DNA from: Candidatus Saccharimonadota bacterium
GTDB taxonomy: Bacteria > Patescibacteriota > Saccharimonadia > Saccharimonadales > Saccharimonadaceae
NCBI GenBank assembly: GCA_030445245.1
Contig: JAUCSD010000001.1
Location: 1,100,241-1,164,240, forward strand
Direction of reading: 5' to 3'
Length of the DNA: 64,000 nt
Part shown: positions 41,553 to 49,465 of the stretch, piece after piece
Layout of the letters: the number at the start of each line of letters is the position of its first letter
Position numbering within the stretch: the stretch's first letter is position 1
Notes under the pieces: model-generated
The model's database searches: none
What the model saw: the letters and a program-made list of their open reading frames with translations, nothing else
What the model was told of the DNA's origin: nothing
Made by a program: the position numbers and the translations under genes

Positions 41553-42188
41553 ATGTTTGAAATTGAATATAAAGGTGGTAACGGAATTGTTATCGCAACT
41601 AAGAAGACAACCGCACTAATTGACCCGAAGCTATCACTGGTGGGTCTTAAAGATCTTATTGTGAAAGACGCGGTTGAGATTGCGACTGAACCTCGCTTTG
41701 TAGTGAACGGCAAAGATAGCCAGCTGGTTATTGAAGGTCCTGGTGACTATGAACTTGGCGACTTCTCTGTGAGCGGTGTAAGTGCAACGCGCCATCTTGA
41801 TACTGAGGCCGATGAGAAAATTGCGACGATTTATCGTATTGAAGTAGGAGATGCCCGAATCGCCTTGGTTGGTAATATTACGCCTAAGCTTAGTGAAGAG
41901 CAACTTGAGTCACTTGGTGTAGTCGATATCCTCATTTTACCTATTGGAGGCAATGGCTATACTCTTGATGCGACAAGCGCAGCCGGCATTGTCCGTCAAG
42001 TTGATCCAAAGGTGGTTATTCCAACTAGTTACGCCGACAGTGCGCTTAAATACGAAGTGCCTCAAGATGCTCTTGAGACGTTTACAAAAGAGTTGGGTGC
42101 GCCTGTTGAGACGGTAGCTAAATACAAGATCAAAACTGAAAGTTCATTACCGCTAACTCTTACCGTTGTTGAGATTACCCGAAGCTAA
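41553..42188 (+). CDS. Metallo-beta-lactamase-like protein without metal motif
   Basis: The 211-aa protein has the MBL-fold pattern of the UlaG-like group: MFEIEYKGGNGIVIATKKTTALIDPK, GPGDYELGDFSVSGV, VGNITPKLSEEQLE, VDILILPIGGNGYTLD, VDPKVVIPTSYAD. The HxHxDH signature is missing, so hydrolase activity is doubtful and a binding or regulatory role is possible. GAGAAGGAG precedes the ATG. It follows the HTH gene by 16 nt, and a strong terminator comes after it. Confidence 0.75.
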   Translation: MFEIEYKGGNGIVIATKKTTALIDPKLSLVGLKDLIVKDAVEIATEPRFVVNGKDSQLVIEGPGDYELGDFSVSGVSATRHLDTEADEKIATIYRIEVGDARIALVGNITPKLSEEQLESLGVVDILILPIGGNGYTLDATSAAGIVRQVDPKVVIPTSYADSALKYEVPQDALETFTKELGAPVETVAKYKIKTESSLPLTLTVVEITRS

Positions 42189-42207
42189 TCGAGAGTCTGG
42201 GCAAATA

Positions 42208-42239
42208 AAAACACCTTTCTAATTAGAAAGGTGTTTTTA
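42208..42239. terminator. Bidirectional intrinsic terminator
   Basis: The 16-bp arms AAAAACACCTTTCTAA and TTAGAAAGGTGTTTTT meet with no unpaired loop in the sequence. With A and T runs on either side it can terminate both the MBL-like gene and the convergent rpmB. Confidence 0.85.
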
Positions 42240-42254
42240 TTTATCTCAATGAGA

Positions 42255-42476
42255 CTAGGCGGCTTGTGCCACGCTGCCTTTTTTTGCTAGGATGCCTTTT
42301 TTCTTAAGCGTACGGATGGCCTGAGTACTCAGAATCATCGTGACTTTCTGACCTTCAACCAAAAAAGTTTTCTTTTGGAGGTTAGGCTTGAAGACTCGCT
42401 TAGTGCGACGCAAAGAAAAGCTGACATTGTGGCCAAACTGTTTGCCTTTTCCGGTGAGTTCACATCGTGCTGCCAT
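42255..42476 (-). CDS. rpmB: 50S ribosomal protein L28
   Basis: The 73-aa protein begins MAARCELTGKGKQFGHNVSFSLRRTKR, the L28 signature of 'C-x-x-TGK' and the following basic region. FKPNLQKKTF and the C-terminal KKKG follow. It stands alone and convergent with the MBL-like gene, with which it shares a terminator. Confidence 0.95.
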   Translation of the reverse strand: MAARCELTGKGKQFGHNVSFSLRRTKRVFKPNLQKKTFLVEGQKVTMILSTQAIRTLKKKGILAKKGSVAQAA

Positions 42477-42629
42477 AATTTATTACTTCCACTTACTTTT
42501 TACAATCTGTATCAGTTTACCTCTTTTGAGAGAATCCGTCAAGGTGAAGCCCACTTTACTAGTTTGCGGCTCGTCGATTGACTATACTAGGCCAAGACAA
42601 CGTAAGTTAGACATTAATGAGGGAGAAGT

Positions 42630-43340
42630 ATGAGTTACGAGCCAAAAGCACACCCAGCACAGGTTTTAATATTACGACATCTGCTATTTACGCCTCAGGC
42701 GGGATTTGCCGAGTTACAAAAGGCAACTGAGCTGACAAGTGATCATTTTAGCTTTCATATCAAGAAGCTAATCGAAGAAGAGTATATTGAAAAGCTTGAA
42801 AAGCACTATAAGTTAAGTGGGAAGGGTAAGGAATATGCTAATCGTCTGGATACGGACGAAAACGAAATAGAGAGGCAGCCAAAAGTATCAGTTGCTGTTA
42901 CGGTCGAACGCACTGGTGAGAATGGTAAACGTGAATTTTTGTTCCAACAACGCAAGAAGAATCCCTATTTTGATTTTTGGGGACGGGTTGGCGGCAAGGT
43001 ACGCTGGGGCGAATCTATTATTGAGGCTGCCAATCGTGAGCTTAAAGAAGAAACAGGGCTGGAAGCTAAGTTTGAATATCGGCTACTCTATCATAAGCGC
43101 GACTTTAATAAGAAAACAGGCAAGCTACTTGAAGATAAGCTTTTCCTCTGTGTCTATGCAACAGAGTATAGTGGTGAATTGCAGGAGACTTTTGAAGGCG
43201 GTGTTAACCGCTGGATGACTCACGAAGAGTTTATGACGATGCCAAAGCGGTTTAAGAGTGTTGATGAATTTCTAGAACTTATCGATAAAGGTGAGACGTT
43301 TGCTGAGCGCGAATTCTTCTACGACGAATCCGAATACTAA
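42630..43340 (+). CDS. Winged-helix plus Nudix hydrolase, 236 aa
   Basis: The N-terminal ~75 residues form a winged helix (LRHLLFTPQAGFAELQKATELTSDHFSFHIKKL, as in Nudix regulators). The C-terminal Nudix domain has the box GGKVRWGESIIEAANRELKEETGL, with all key residues (G-x5-E-x7-REL-EE-G). It is like IPP isomerase-like or NrtR-like proteins, which bind a nucleotide-type ligand to regulate transcription. The leader has TATACT and GAGGGAG. Whether the Nudix part hydrolyses or senses is unknown. Confidence 0.82.
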   Translation: MSYEPKAHPAQVLILRHLLFTPQAGFAELQKATELTSDHFSFHIKKLIEEEYIEKLEKHYKLSGKGKEYANRLDTDENEIERQPKVSVAVTVERTGENGKREFLFQQRKKNPYFDFWGRVGGKVRWGESIIEAANRELKEETGLEAKFEYRLLYHKRDFNKKTGKLLEDKLFLCVYATEYSGELQETFEGGVNRWMTHEEFMTMPKRFKSVDEFLELIDKGETFAEREFFYDESEY

Positions 43341-43383
43341 TCGGGGAGGCGGTATACCTTCTCATCCTGTATAATAAGAGGTA

Positions 43384-44025
43384 ATGAGTTTCGACATTAT
43401 CCGTATTATCGTCGTTGTTGTGGTGATTTTGCTATCAATGACACTGCATGAAGCAATGCACGCGTTCGTTAGCTACTGGCTAGGCGACGACACTGCAAAG
43501 CGTCAAGGGCGTCTGACGCTTAACCCTGTGAAGCATATCGATCCGTTTTTGACGCTGCTGCTGCCACTTATGTTGGCGGTTGTCGGCGCTCCAGTCTTTG
43601 GTGGAGCTAAACCAGTACCGTTCAATCCTGATAGAGTGCGTTATGACGAATGGGGTGCAGCACTTGTAGCGATTGCGGGGCCCCTAACTAACTTGCTTAT
43701 CGCCTTTGTCGTGTTCGGCGTCTATGTTCTTGGTGGAGCGCCTCAGAATGGGGTATTTGCTACGATTACGCTAACTGCTGTTACGGTAAACCTCGGTTTC
43801 TTTGTTTTCAATATTATACCTATTCCGCCGCTTGATGGCTCACGTGTACTTTACGCCTTAGCACCCGAATTCGTACGTCGGGGCATGGAAGCGATTGAGC
43901 GTTTTGGTATCATGTTCGTATTTCTGATCATTTTAGTAGCAAGCCCCGTAATTGGACAGTTCATGGTCACTGCGATTAACTTCTTTTTGGACGTATTCAG
44001 TCATATCTTCAGCATCGCCTCATAA
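43384..44025 (+). CDS. Site-2 protease family M50 (YwhC-like)
   Basis: This is an intramembrane metalloprotease. The 213-aa protein has MTLHEAMHAFVSYWLGDDTAKRQGRL, with the HExxH zinc site at about residues 21-25. A third ligand lies in IPIPPLDGSRVL. About five hydrophobic spans surround the site. It has no PDZ domain, as in the short YwhC branch. The -10 TATAAT ends 8 nt before the ATG. The substrate is unknown; a membrane regulator or signal-peptide remnant is usual. Confidence 0.87.
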   Translation: MSFDIIRIIVVVVVILLSMTLHEAMHAFVSYWLGDDTAKRQGRLTLNPVKHIDPFLTLLLPLMLAVVGAPVFGGAKPVPFNPDRVRYDEWGAALVAIAGPLTNLLIAFVVFGVYVLGGAPQNGVFATITLTAVTVNLGFFVFNIIPIPPLDGSRVLYALAPEFVRRGMEAIERFGIMFVFLIILVASPVIGQFMVTAINFFLDVFSHIFSIAS

Positions 44026-44204
44026 AGAAAATGATATAATAAAAGAGTCCCAGGATACACTTAGACGTATATGATTTTCCTGAATATCATATTTGATCGG
44101 GAGTTCAAATGATTCATTTCCGTGGAAATGATTTGAGAACACCCACCTTGCTAATTCGCGGGGAATATCAAGCGTCAGAGGTGTATTCTGGGTTTTATGT
44201 TTAC

Positions 44205-44280
44205 CGGGGTGTGGCGCAGTTGGTAGCGCGTACGGCTGGGGGCCGTGAGGTCGCAAGTTCAAGTCTTGTCACCCCGACCA
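44205..44280 (+). tRNA. tRNA-Pro (GGG)
   Basis: Acceptor CGGGGTG/CACCCCG with the C1-G72 pair typical of bacterial tRNA-Pro, anticodon loop CTGGGGG (GGG, codon CCC), T-arm with TTCAAGT, A discriminator and encoded CCA. TATAATA lies near 44037, leaving a ~160-nt leader. Confidence 0.93.
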
Positions 44281-44301
44281 TACAGAAAGAGTATAAAATC
44301 C

Positions 44302-45054
44302 ATGAATAGAAATCTACATACGTACACGTCGCTTCAATCGCTTAGTCGTGAAGCGGCTGACTATGTAATAAAATTCGCAAACGAAGCAATTATTTCTCGG
44401 GGTGTTTTTAGGATTGCTCTAGCTGGAGGCTCGACGCCACGAGGTCTTTATGAAGTACTAAGTAGTAATAAATACATCGATAGAACAGATTGGTCCTCTT
44501 GGATGATCTATTTTAGCGATGAACGAGTCGTTCCTCTCACGGATGAGTGGAGCAATTATGCTATGGCTAAAGAGTATTTGATAAGCAGAGTGGCTCTTAA
44601 GAAAGAGAATATATACGTGCCTCCAGTTCATCTCTCGAGTCCTACGCAAATAGCAGATGAGTATGAGTCACAGATTCGTCGTAGCTTTACAGGGGAAACG
44701 GCACTGACACCTCGGTTCGATCTTATATTACTCGGCCTCGGCTCTGACGGCCACACTGCATCGTTATTCCCCAATAAACCTGCACTCAATGTGGTTGATC
44801 GACTCGTTGTTGAATCAACACCAGGAATTCTTCCGCCACCGGTTGATAGAATAACCTTTACGTTGCCTTTTATTAACGCAGCACGTCGAGTTATGTTTCT
44901 TGCGAGCGGTGAAGATAAGACGAATGCTTTTCAGTCGGCTTATTACGGAAGGTTAATTGGTGAAGCTGATCAACCAGTACCGGCATGTCTAGTGAATCCA
45001 CAGGACGGTAGTCTTGACTGGTTTGTCACTAAAGAGCTATCCGGCGATAAGTAA
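44302..45054 (+). CDS. pgl: 6-phosphogluconolactonase
   Basis: This enzyme hydrolyses 6-phosphogluconolactone in the oxidative pentose phosphate pathway. The 250-aa protein has RIALAGGSTPRGLYEVLS and WSSWMIYFSDERVVPLTDEWSNYAMA. LILLGLGSDGHTASLFPN matches the DevB/SugC group of the glucosamine-6-phosphate isomerase superfamily. The ATG at 44302 is the first Met after tRNA-Pro, 21 nt downstream; the frame upstream runs through the tRNA. No zwf or gnd gene is in the window. Confidence 0.92.
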   Translation: MNRNLHTYTSLQSLSREAADYVIKFANEAIISRGVFRIALAGGSTPRGLYEVLSSNKYIDRTDWSSWMIYFSDERVVPLTDEWSNYAMAKEYLISRVALKKENIYVPPVHLSSPTQIADEYESQIRRSFTGETALTPRFDLILLGLGSDGHTASLFPNKPALNVVDRLVVESTPGILPPPVDRITFTLPFINAARRVMFLASGEDKTNAFQSAYYGRLIGEADQPVPACLVNPQDGSLDWFVTKELSGDK

Positions 45055-45117
45055 GTCTCAAACTGCGCTGTATGATAAAATGACAGTAGCAAAACCACAA
45101 AAACAGAAAGTTATTAT

Positions 45118-45990
45118 ATGAATCAGCGCATTGCGGTACGTGCCATTATACGAAAAGATGGAAAAATGCTTCTCCTCCGTCGAGCCAACGGTCGGCCGAC
45201 AATTCTTGGAAAATACGAATTGCCTGGCGGTAAGCTTGAGTATGGCGAGCAACCAGAAGACGCGCTAGGACGTTATCTTCGTGACGAGACCGGACTGATT
45301 ATTCAGACCGCCCAGCTCTTTGATGTCGTCAGCTACATCGATCATGATGATAGAGATATGCAGTATGTGTTCATCCTCTACCAAGTTAGCTTTGGTGTTG
45401 GTGGTTCGAAAGTTACCTTGAGTCGGAACTATGATCGGTATGTATGGAAGCAGATGTTGGAAATACAACAAGACGAGTTAACGGAGTCAGCAAAGATACT
45501 GTTGGGAATATCACAACAGGATATTCAATCTGTTAAAGAAGCAGAATTAATCGGTAGAGATGTAACCGACACAACAGATTTATCACACGTTATTGTCTAT
45601 TCTGACGGTGGCTCGAGAGGGAATCCAGGCCCTTCAGCGTCGGGATTTGTTGTCATGAATACGCAGGAACATGTCATTCATGAGGGCGGTATGTATCTAG
45701 GCATTACGACAAATAATCAGGCTGAATATCATGGTGTGAGATTGGGATTAGAAAAAGCGCTTGAAATTGGCGCTCGAAAAGTTGACTTCCGACTTGACAG
45801 TCTCCTCGTTGTAAATCAGATGAACGGTATGTATAAAATTAAGAACCGTGAGCTATGGCCCATCCATGAACGTATTCGTGAGTTGGTTACTAAATTCGAT
45901 AAAGTAACATTTACACATGTCAAGCGTGAGTTCAATCAGTTAGCTGATGGTATGGTTAACAAGATTCTTGATGCGAAGACGCGAGAATAG
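45118..45990 (+). CDS. Nudix-RNase HI fusion protein
   Basis: The 290-aa protein joins two domains. Residues ~1-135 are a Nudix fold with GGKLEYGEQPEDALGRYLRDETG. The catalytic REUxEE pattern is RYLRDE, so the first key Glu is Tyr and the motif is degraded. Residues ~157-290 are a RNase HI-like domain: VYSDGGSRGNPGPSASGF, NNQAEYHGVRLGLEKAL, FRLDSLLVVNQMNG and HVKREFNQLADGMVN. The D-E-D-D residues are visible. It probably removes RNA from hybrids; the Nudix part may be a binding domain. The leader has TATGAT upstream. Confidence 0.88.
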   Translation: MNQRIAVRAIIRKDGKMLLLRRANGRPTILGKYELPGGKLEYGEQPEDALGRYLRDETGLIIQTAQLFDVVSYIDHDDRDMQYVFILYQVSFGVGGSKVTLSRNYDRYVWKQMLEIQQDELTESAKILLGISQQDIQSVKEAELIGRDVTDTTDLSHVIVYSDGGSRGNPGPSASGFVVMNTQEHVIHEGGMYLGITTNNQAEYHGVRLGLEKALEIGARKVDFRLDSLLVVNQMNGMYKIKNRELWPIHERIRELVTKFDKVTFTHVKREFNQLADGMVNKILDAKTRE

Positions 45991-46002
45991 GGTATACTAT
46001 AC

Positions 46003-46350
46003 CGTAGGCAGTTCGTTAAGTGATCGCTTGTGGCTTGCCATAAGAGGAAAGTCCGGGCAGCATAGAGCGTGACAGTCGTTAACGACGACCGGGGGTGACC
46101 CTAGGGAAAGTGCCACAGAAACGATACCGCCTCACTAAGTTTACTTAATGAGGTAAGGGTGAAAGGAGTGGGGTAAGAGCCCACAGCGACGCACGGTGAC
46201 GTGCGGAGGAGGTAAACCCTGTCAGCTGCAAGGAGATCTACATACAAGGACGGCTCGTCCGTAGGTCGATACCCGCTTGATCGGGTAGGCAACTACTCGG
46301 CTAGATAGATGATCACTCACGACAAAACCCGGCTTACAGACGGACTGTCG
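46003..46350 (+). ncRNA. rnpB: RNase P RNA (class A)
   Basis: This catalytic RNA matures tRNA 5' ends. The conserved blocks GAGGAAAGTCCGGGC (CR-I) and GGGTAAGAGCCCAC near P11/P12 are present. AACCCGGCTTACAG stands near the 3' end (CR-V). P1 pairs CAGTTCG (46009-46015) with CGGACTG (46341-46347). The -10 TATACT lies right upstream. Exact ends are estimated. Confidence 0.92.
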
Positions 46351-46354
46351 AACT

Positions 46355-46382
46355 AAAAAACACCGCAATTGCGGTGTTTTTT
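46355..46382. terminator. Shared terminator of rnpB and the rplT operon
   Basis: AAAAAACACCGCAA and TTGCGGTGTTTTTT form a perfect palindrome with A and T runs on both sides, so it can end both convergent transcripts. Confidence 0.9.
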
Positions 46383-46406
46383 AGTGTAAGGAGTGTTTCT
46401 AAGAAT

Positions 46407-46754
46407 TTACGCTTTAACTGCGCTCTTTACGATTTCCGTAAAAGCGGCAGGTTCGCTAACAGCGAGTTCTGCAAGTACTTTACGATCAAGCTCGATGTTT
46501 GAAGCTTTGAGGCCAGCAATGAATTTGCCGTATGTTGTACCTTGTGCGCGGGCTGCAGCGTTGATACGAGTGATCCAAAGACCACGGAGATCACGCTTCT
46601 TGTTGCGGCGGTCACGGTAGGCGTACTGCAATGCACGGATAACACCTTGTTTTGCAAGGCGGAATGAACGTGTGCGGTTGTGTTGCATACCTTTGGCTAG
46701 TTTAAGAATCTTTTTGTGCTTAGCACGTGCTGTAACACTTCGTTTTACTCGCAT
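46407..46754 (-). CDS. rplT: 50S ribosomal protein L20
   Basis: The 115-aa protein begins [22 protein letters not shown] and includes [21 protein letters not shown], the L20 signature. It organises 23S rRNA early in assembly and, in other bacteria, represses its own operon. It is the last gene of infC-rpmI-rplT, 1 nt after rpmI. Confidence 0.97.
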   Translation of the reverse strand: MRVKRSVTARAKHKKILKLAKGMQHNRTRSFRLAKQGVIRALQYAYRDRRNKKRDLRGLWITRINAAARAQGTTYGKFIAGLKASNIELDRKVLAELAVSEPAAFTEIVKSAVKA

Positions 46755-46755
46755 A

Positions 46756-46950
46756 TTATACTCCTAGTGCTCGTCTTACGTTTCGGGCCATGCTACCTGT
46801 AACAGTGGCGCTGGTGTTGATAGCGCGTTTGCGGCTCTTACTCTTTTTAGAGAGGAAGTGGCCACCAAATGCGCGGCGGCGCATCAATTTACCAGTGCTG
46901 GTAAGCTTGATTCGCTTGGCGGTACCTTTGTGGGTCTTTATCTTTGGCAT
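46756..46950 (-). CDS. rpmI: 50S ribosomal protein L35
   Basis: The 64-aa protein begins [21 protein letters not shown] and contains [19 protein letters not shown], matching L35. AAGGAG lies 8 nt before the ATG inside the end of infC. The start overlaps the infC stop by 1 nt (TAATG), the classic arrangement. Confidence 0.97.
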   Translation of the reverse strand: MPKIKTHKGTAKRIKLTSTGKLMRRRAFGGHFLSKKSKSRKRAINTSATVTGSMARNVRRALGV

Positions 46951-47456
46951 TATTTACTCCTTACTACTATGCTCAGATTGCGACCAGCCATCTGAGGCTT
47001 TTGCTCTAGAATTGCATCATCTTCGAGGAGCGCAACGATTCGGTCAATCATCTCGTAGCCAAGCTCTTTATGAGCCATCTCGCGACCACGGTAGAAAATT
47101 TGAATTCGTACTTTGTGTCCAGCTGTTAGAAACTCACGGATCTTGCGAAGCTTGATCTCGAGGTCTCCCGCACCAATCTTTAGCCCAAATCGCATTTGCT
47201 TTAGCTCACTTTGCTTACTGCTCTTGCGATTTTTCTGCAGCTCTTTCATCTTCTGATACTGGTATTTACCCCAGTCCACAATTTTCGCTACAGGTGGCGC
47301 AGCATTCGGTGATATCTCAACGAGGTCTACTCCTGCTTCTTCGGCTGCTTTGAGTGCATCACTGCGGCTCATAATGCCTAGCTGTTCGCCGTCTGAACCG
47401 ATTACTCGGAGTTCTTGGGCACGGATTGACTCGTTGATACGAATTGATTGGTTAAT
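46950..47456 (-). CDS. infC: Translation initiation factor IF-3 with ATT start
   Basis: IF-3 proofreads initiation and splits ribosomes. The first in-frame ATG (47372) would give a protein beginning MSRSDALKAAEEAG, which lacks the conserved N-terminal start. Upstream in the same frame the sequence reads INQSIRINESIRAQELRVIG, matching IF-3 (INEEIRAxEVRLIG). This begins with ATT at 47454-47456, with AAAAAGGAG 7 nt before it on the minus strand. The full length is then 168 aa, usual for the family. E. coli and others also use an AUU start for infC, which lets IF-3 discriminate against its own mRNA. Confidence 0.9.
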   Translation of the reverse strand: MNQSIRINESIRAQELRVIGSDGEQLGIMSRSDALKAAEEAGVDLVEISPNAAPPVAKIVDWGKYQYQKMKELQKNRKSSKQSELKQMRFGLKIGAGDLEIKLRKIREFLTAGHKVRIQIFYRGREMAHKELGYEMIDRIVALLEDDAILEQKPQMAGRNLSIVVRSK

Positions 47457-48260
47457 TGCTGGTCTCCTTTTTGAGTCTGCAATTTTTAAGCGTTACTCGT
47501 TGCTTATTCTATCAGATATACCACCGTTGTTCAAGTGTTTTATCTATATTGGAACGCTCTACTCATTTGTTTTAGCTACAGATTAGACAAGTAATTATCC
47601 GAATGTTTGCTCTGTGGCACGCGCACATGGCAAAATTGTACGCAGTGAGTGTGTATTATTGGCAGATCATAGGGGCGAGTGCCAGATTTCTTTTTATATC
47701 GATTCGCATCATGCTTACGTTGTTCTAAATACCTGTTTCTTATCTGTTAATCTAGATATTAATTATCATTTTGATTATGTTTATAATAACAACACGTTGT
47801 TTTTTGACCATCAACTTTTGTTGTACCGGAGCATCGTTTGGGGCATTGGAGCTGCAGCAACTGCATGAAATCTCTCAGTGTTCAAATGAAGATCTTATGT
47901 GGGGGAGTGTCAAAATACGCAGGCACACACATGCATGAATTTACTCGTCTCTAAAATGAGAGATCTAGGCGTAGCTAGTGAGTAAGATGTTTACTTTCGT
48001 TCATTCTCAATGCGAGGCTGTCGATGGGTTAAGGAAGGGCTCACAGCTCATCCCTAAGTTAATGGCCAGTGACGATGTCTCTAGGGGGGTGTATTTAGCG
48101 CGTACATAGCTGCAATGAGGGTATTAAGCCATTTTATTCTCCCAAGTGGCGTAGGCGAGTCAGTGAGCTGCTTGAGTGGGGTATTGCTAGCTCATCACGC
48201 TCTGCACATCTACAGATGTGACTCTTATAACGGATGTGCTATAATATGTATATTCATGTT
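47457..48260. other. Unexplained 0.8-kb spacer before tmRNA
   Basis: No convincing protein gene lies here. The only sizeable plus-strand frame (47614-47868) has unlike composition and no family features. Composition shifts from AT-rich (47700-47815) to mixed with several short inverted stretches (GGGCTCACAGCTCATCCC at 48037-48054; GGGGGAGTG; CTCTAGGGGGG). TGC-TATAAT at 48237-48245 is the tmRNA promoter. A structured RNA or a decayed gene is possible. Confidence 0.4.
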
Positions 48261-48669
48261 GGGGCTGAATTAGCTTTCGACAGAGGGATTTTAATAGATT
48301 ATTTTGCGAGCCGACTATACACGTACGTATATATTTAATTGCAAACAACTTTGCTAAGGCAGTTAAGAGCGTTCCTGCAGTATTTGCGCAAGCATTTGCT
48401 CCAGCACGCCTTGCTGCCAACCTCGCTTAGTTAAATAAGCGGGCATTTTGCATCAGCAGGTGACATAGCGATGCGGAGTGTTATATATCATGTCACTTAC
48501 TTCTTCTAGGCGCAGTGGCCTGGAAGAAGGACATTTTACCACGTGACGATTTGAACATTTGTGTTCGTCTTTTAGTTCAAAACGTCATAAATACCTAAGA
48601 CAAACTATGCTCGTAGACGGATAATCAATTACCTTTTGGACCGGGGGGCAGTACCCCGCAGCTCCACCA
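48261..48669 (+). ncRNA. ssrA: Transfer-messenger RNA
   Basis: This RNA rescues stalled ribosomes. The tRNA-like ends pair GGGGCTG (48261-48267) with CAGCTCC and an encoded A-CCA (48666-48669). The tag frame starts at GCA near 48341 and reads ANNFAKAVKSVPAVFAQAFA then PARLAANLA before TAG: 29 residues, long for a tag, and ending NLA rather than LAA. The T-arm is CGGGG-GGCAGTA-CCCCG, with no TTC in the loop. A promoter lies 15 nt upstream and a terminator follows. Confidence 0.92.
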
Positions 48670-48682
48670 ATTTGAATACAGC

Positions 48683-48712
48683 AATCACTCCTTCGCGGGA
48701 GTGATTTTGTTT
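48683..48712 (+). terminator. Intrinsic terminator of tmRNA
   Basis: AATCACTCC and GGAGTGATT around a 6-nt loop, followed by a T-rich tail. Confidence 0.85.
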
Positions 48713-48738
48713 ATAACGCCTAAAAATAGGACAAAATA

Positions 48739-48770
48739 AAACAACCACCTGCGAGTAGTGGTTGTTTCTG
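48739..48770. terminator. Second hairpin downstream of tmRNA
   Basis: AAACAACCAC and GTGGTTGTTT enclose a 9-nt loop. It may be a back-up terminator. From here to 49060 the sequence is AT-rich; a perfect DnaA-box 9-mer (TGTGGATAA, 48903-48911) is the only element I can name. Confidence 0.65.
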
Positions 48771-49060
48771 TGGAGTTTTTGATTCGTTGTTTATTTTTGG
48801 CTTCTGTATAATTTATTTATTCAGGAGCTACCCCTATATTATGACGGGAAAGCGCTTGTGTCAACAATATTTATGAAAATTGTTTCAGTAAAAAATACTA
48901 CGTGTGGATAACCTACTCACAACCTTTCTCGTGGATTACTTGAATAAATATATACACATTACATATGTACATATTTTGTTCATTACATTGCAAGCTTATC
49001 GTACATATTTTGATTAAAAGATTAATCGTCTTTTTCAGGTTTTATATATAAAATAGAATC

Positions 49061-49465
49061 ATGCAGAAAAACTATATTGATAAGCTTGCTTATATTTACG
49101 TAAAGAACGACAAGGTACTTATGAGTTTAAGTCGCGGTAAGGACACGTGGTATATTCCCGGAGGCAAACGTGAGGAGGACGAGTCTGACCTTGACGCATT
49201 AGTACGCGAGGTCAAAGAAGAGCTGAATGTAAGTCTAATTATCAAGAGCATAAAGTACTACGGAACGTTTGAAGCGCAGGCTCATGGCAAGTCAGAGGGC
49301 GTCGTAGTGCGAATGACCTGCTTTATGGCCGATTTCACAGGCGAACTGGCAGCAACCTCTGAAATCGAGAGTATCGACTTCTTTACGTATGCTCAAAGAA
49401 GCCTAGCCGCTCCAGTCGATCACCTTATTTTCGATGACTTACATAAACGTGGAATGCTAGTATGA
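49061..49465 (+). CDS. Nudix hydrolase, 134 aa
   Basis: This is a single-domain Nudix enzyme with the box GGKREEDESDLDALVREVKEELNV, whose REV-EE-L pattern and metal-binding glutamates are intact. KVLMSLSRGKDTWYIPGGKREEDE is the usual strand before it. It likely sanitises a nucleoside diphosphate-X substrate; the identity is unknown. TAAAAT ends 6 nt before the ATG, so the mRNA looks leaderless. The start of the next gene overlaps its stop by 4 nt. Confidence 0.88.
   Translation: MQKNYIDKLAYIYVKNDKVLMSLSRGKDTWYIPGGKREEDESDLDALVREVKEELNVSLIIKSIKYYGTFEAQAHGKSEGVVVRMTCFMADFTGELAATSEIESIDFFTYAQRSLAAPVDHLIFDDLHKRGMLV

Noticed and set aside
47614..47868. 84-codon plus-strand frame in the spacer before tmRNA
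   Set aside because: Cys/His/Tyr-rich shadow-like composition, no ribosome site and no leaderless promoter at its start.
4888..48911. Two perfect DnaA-box 9-mers (4888-4896 and 48903-48911) as a sign of oriC
   Set aside because: They are 44 kb apart, single, and without dnaA or an AT-rich cluster; about one chance hit is expected in this length.
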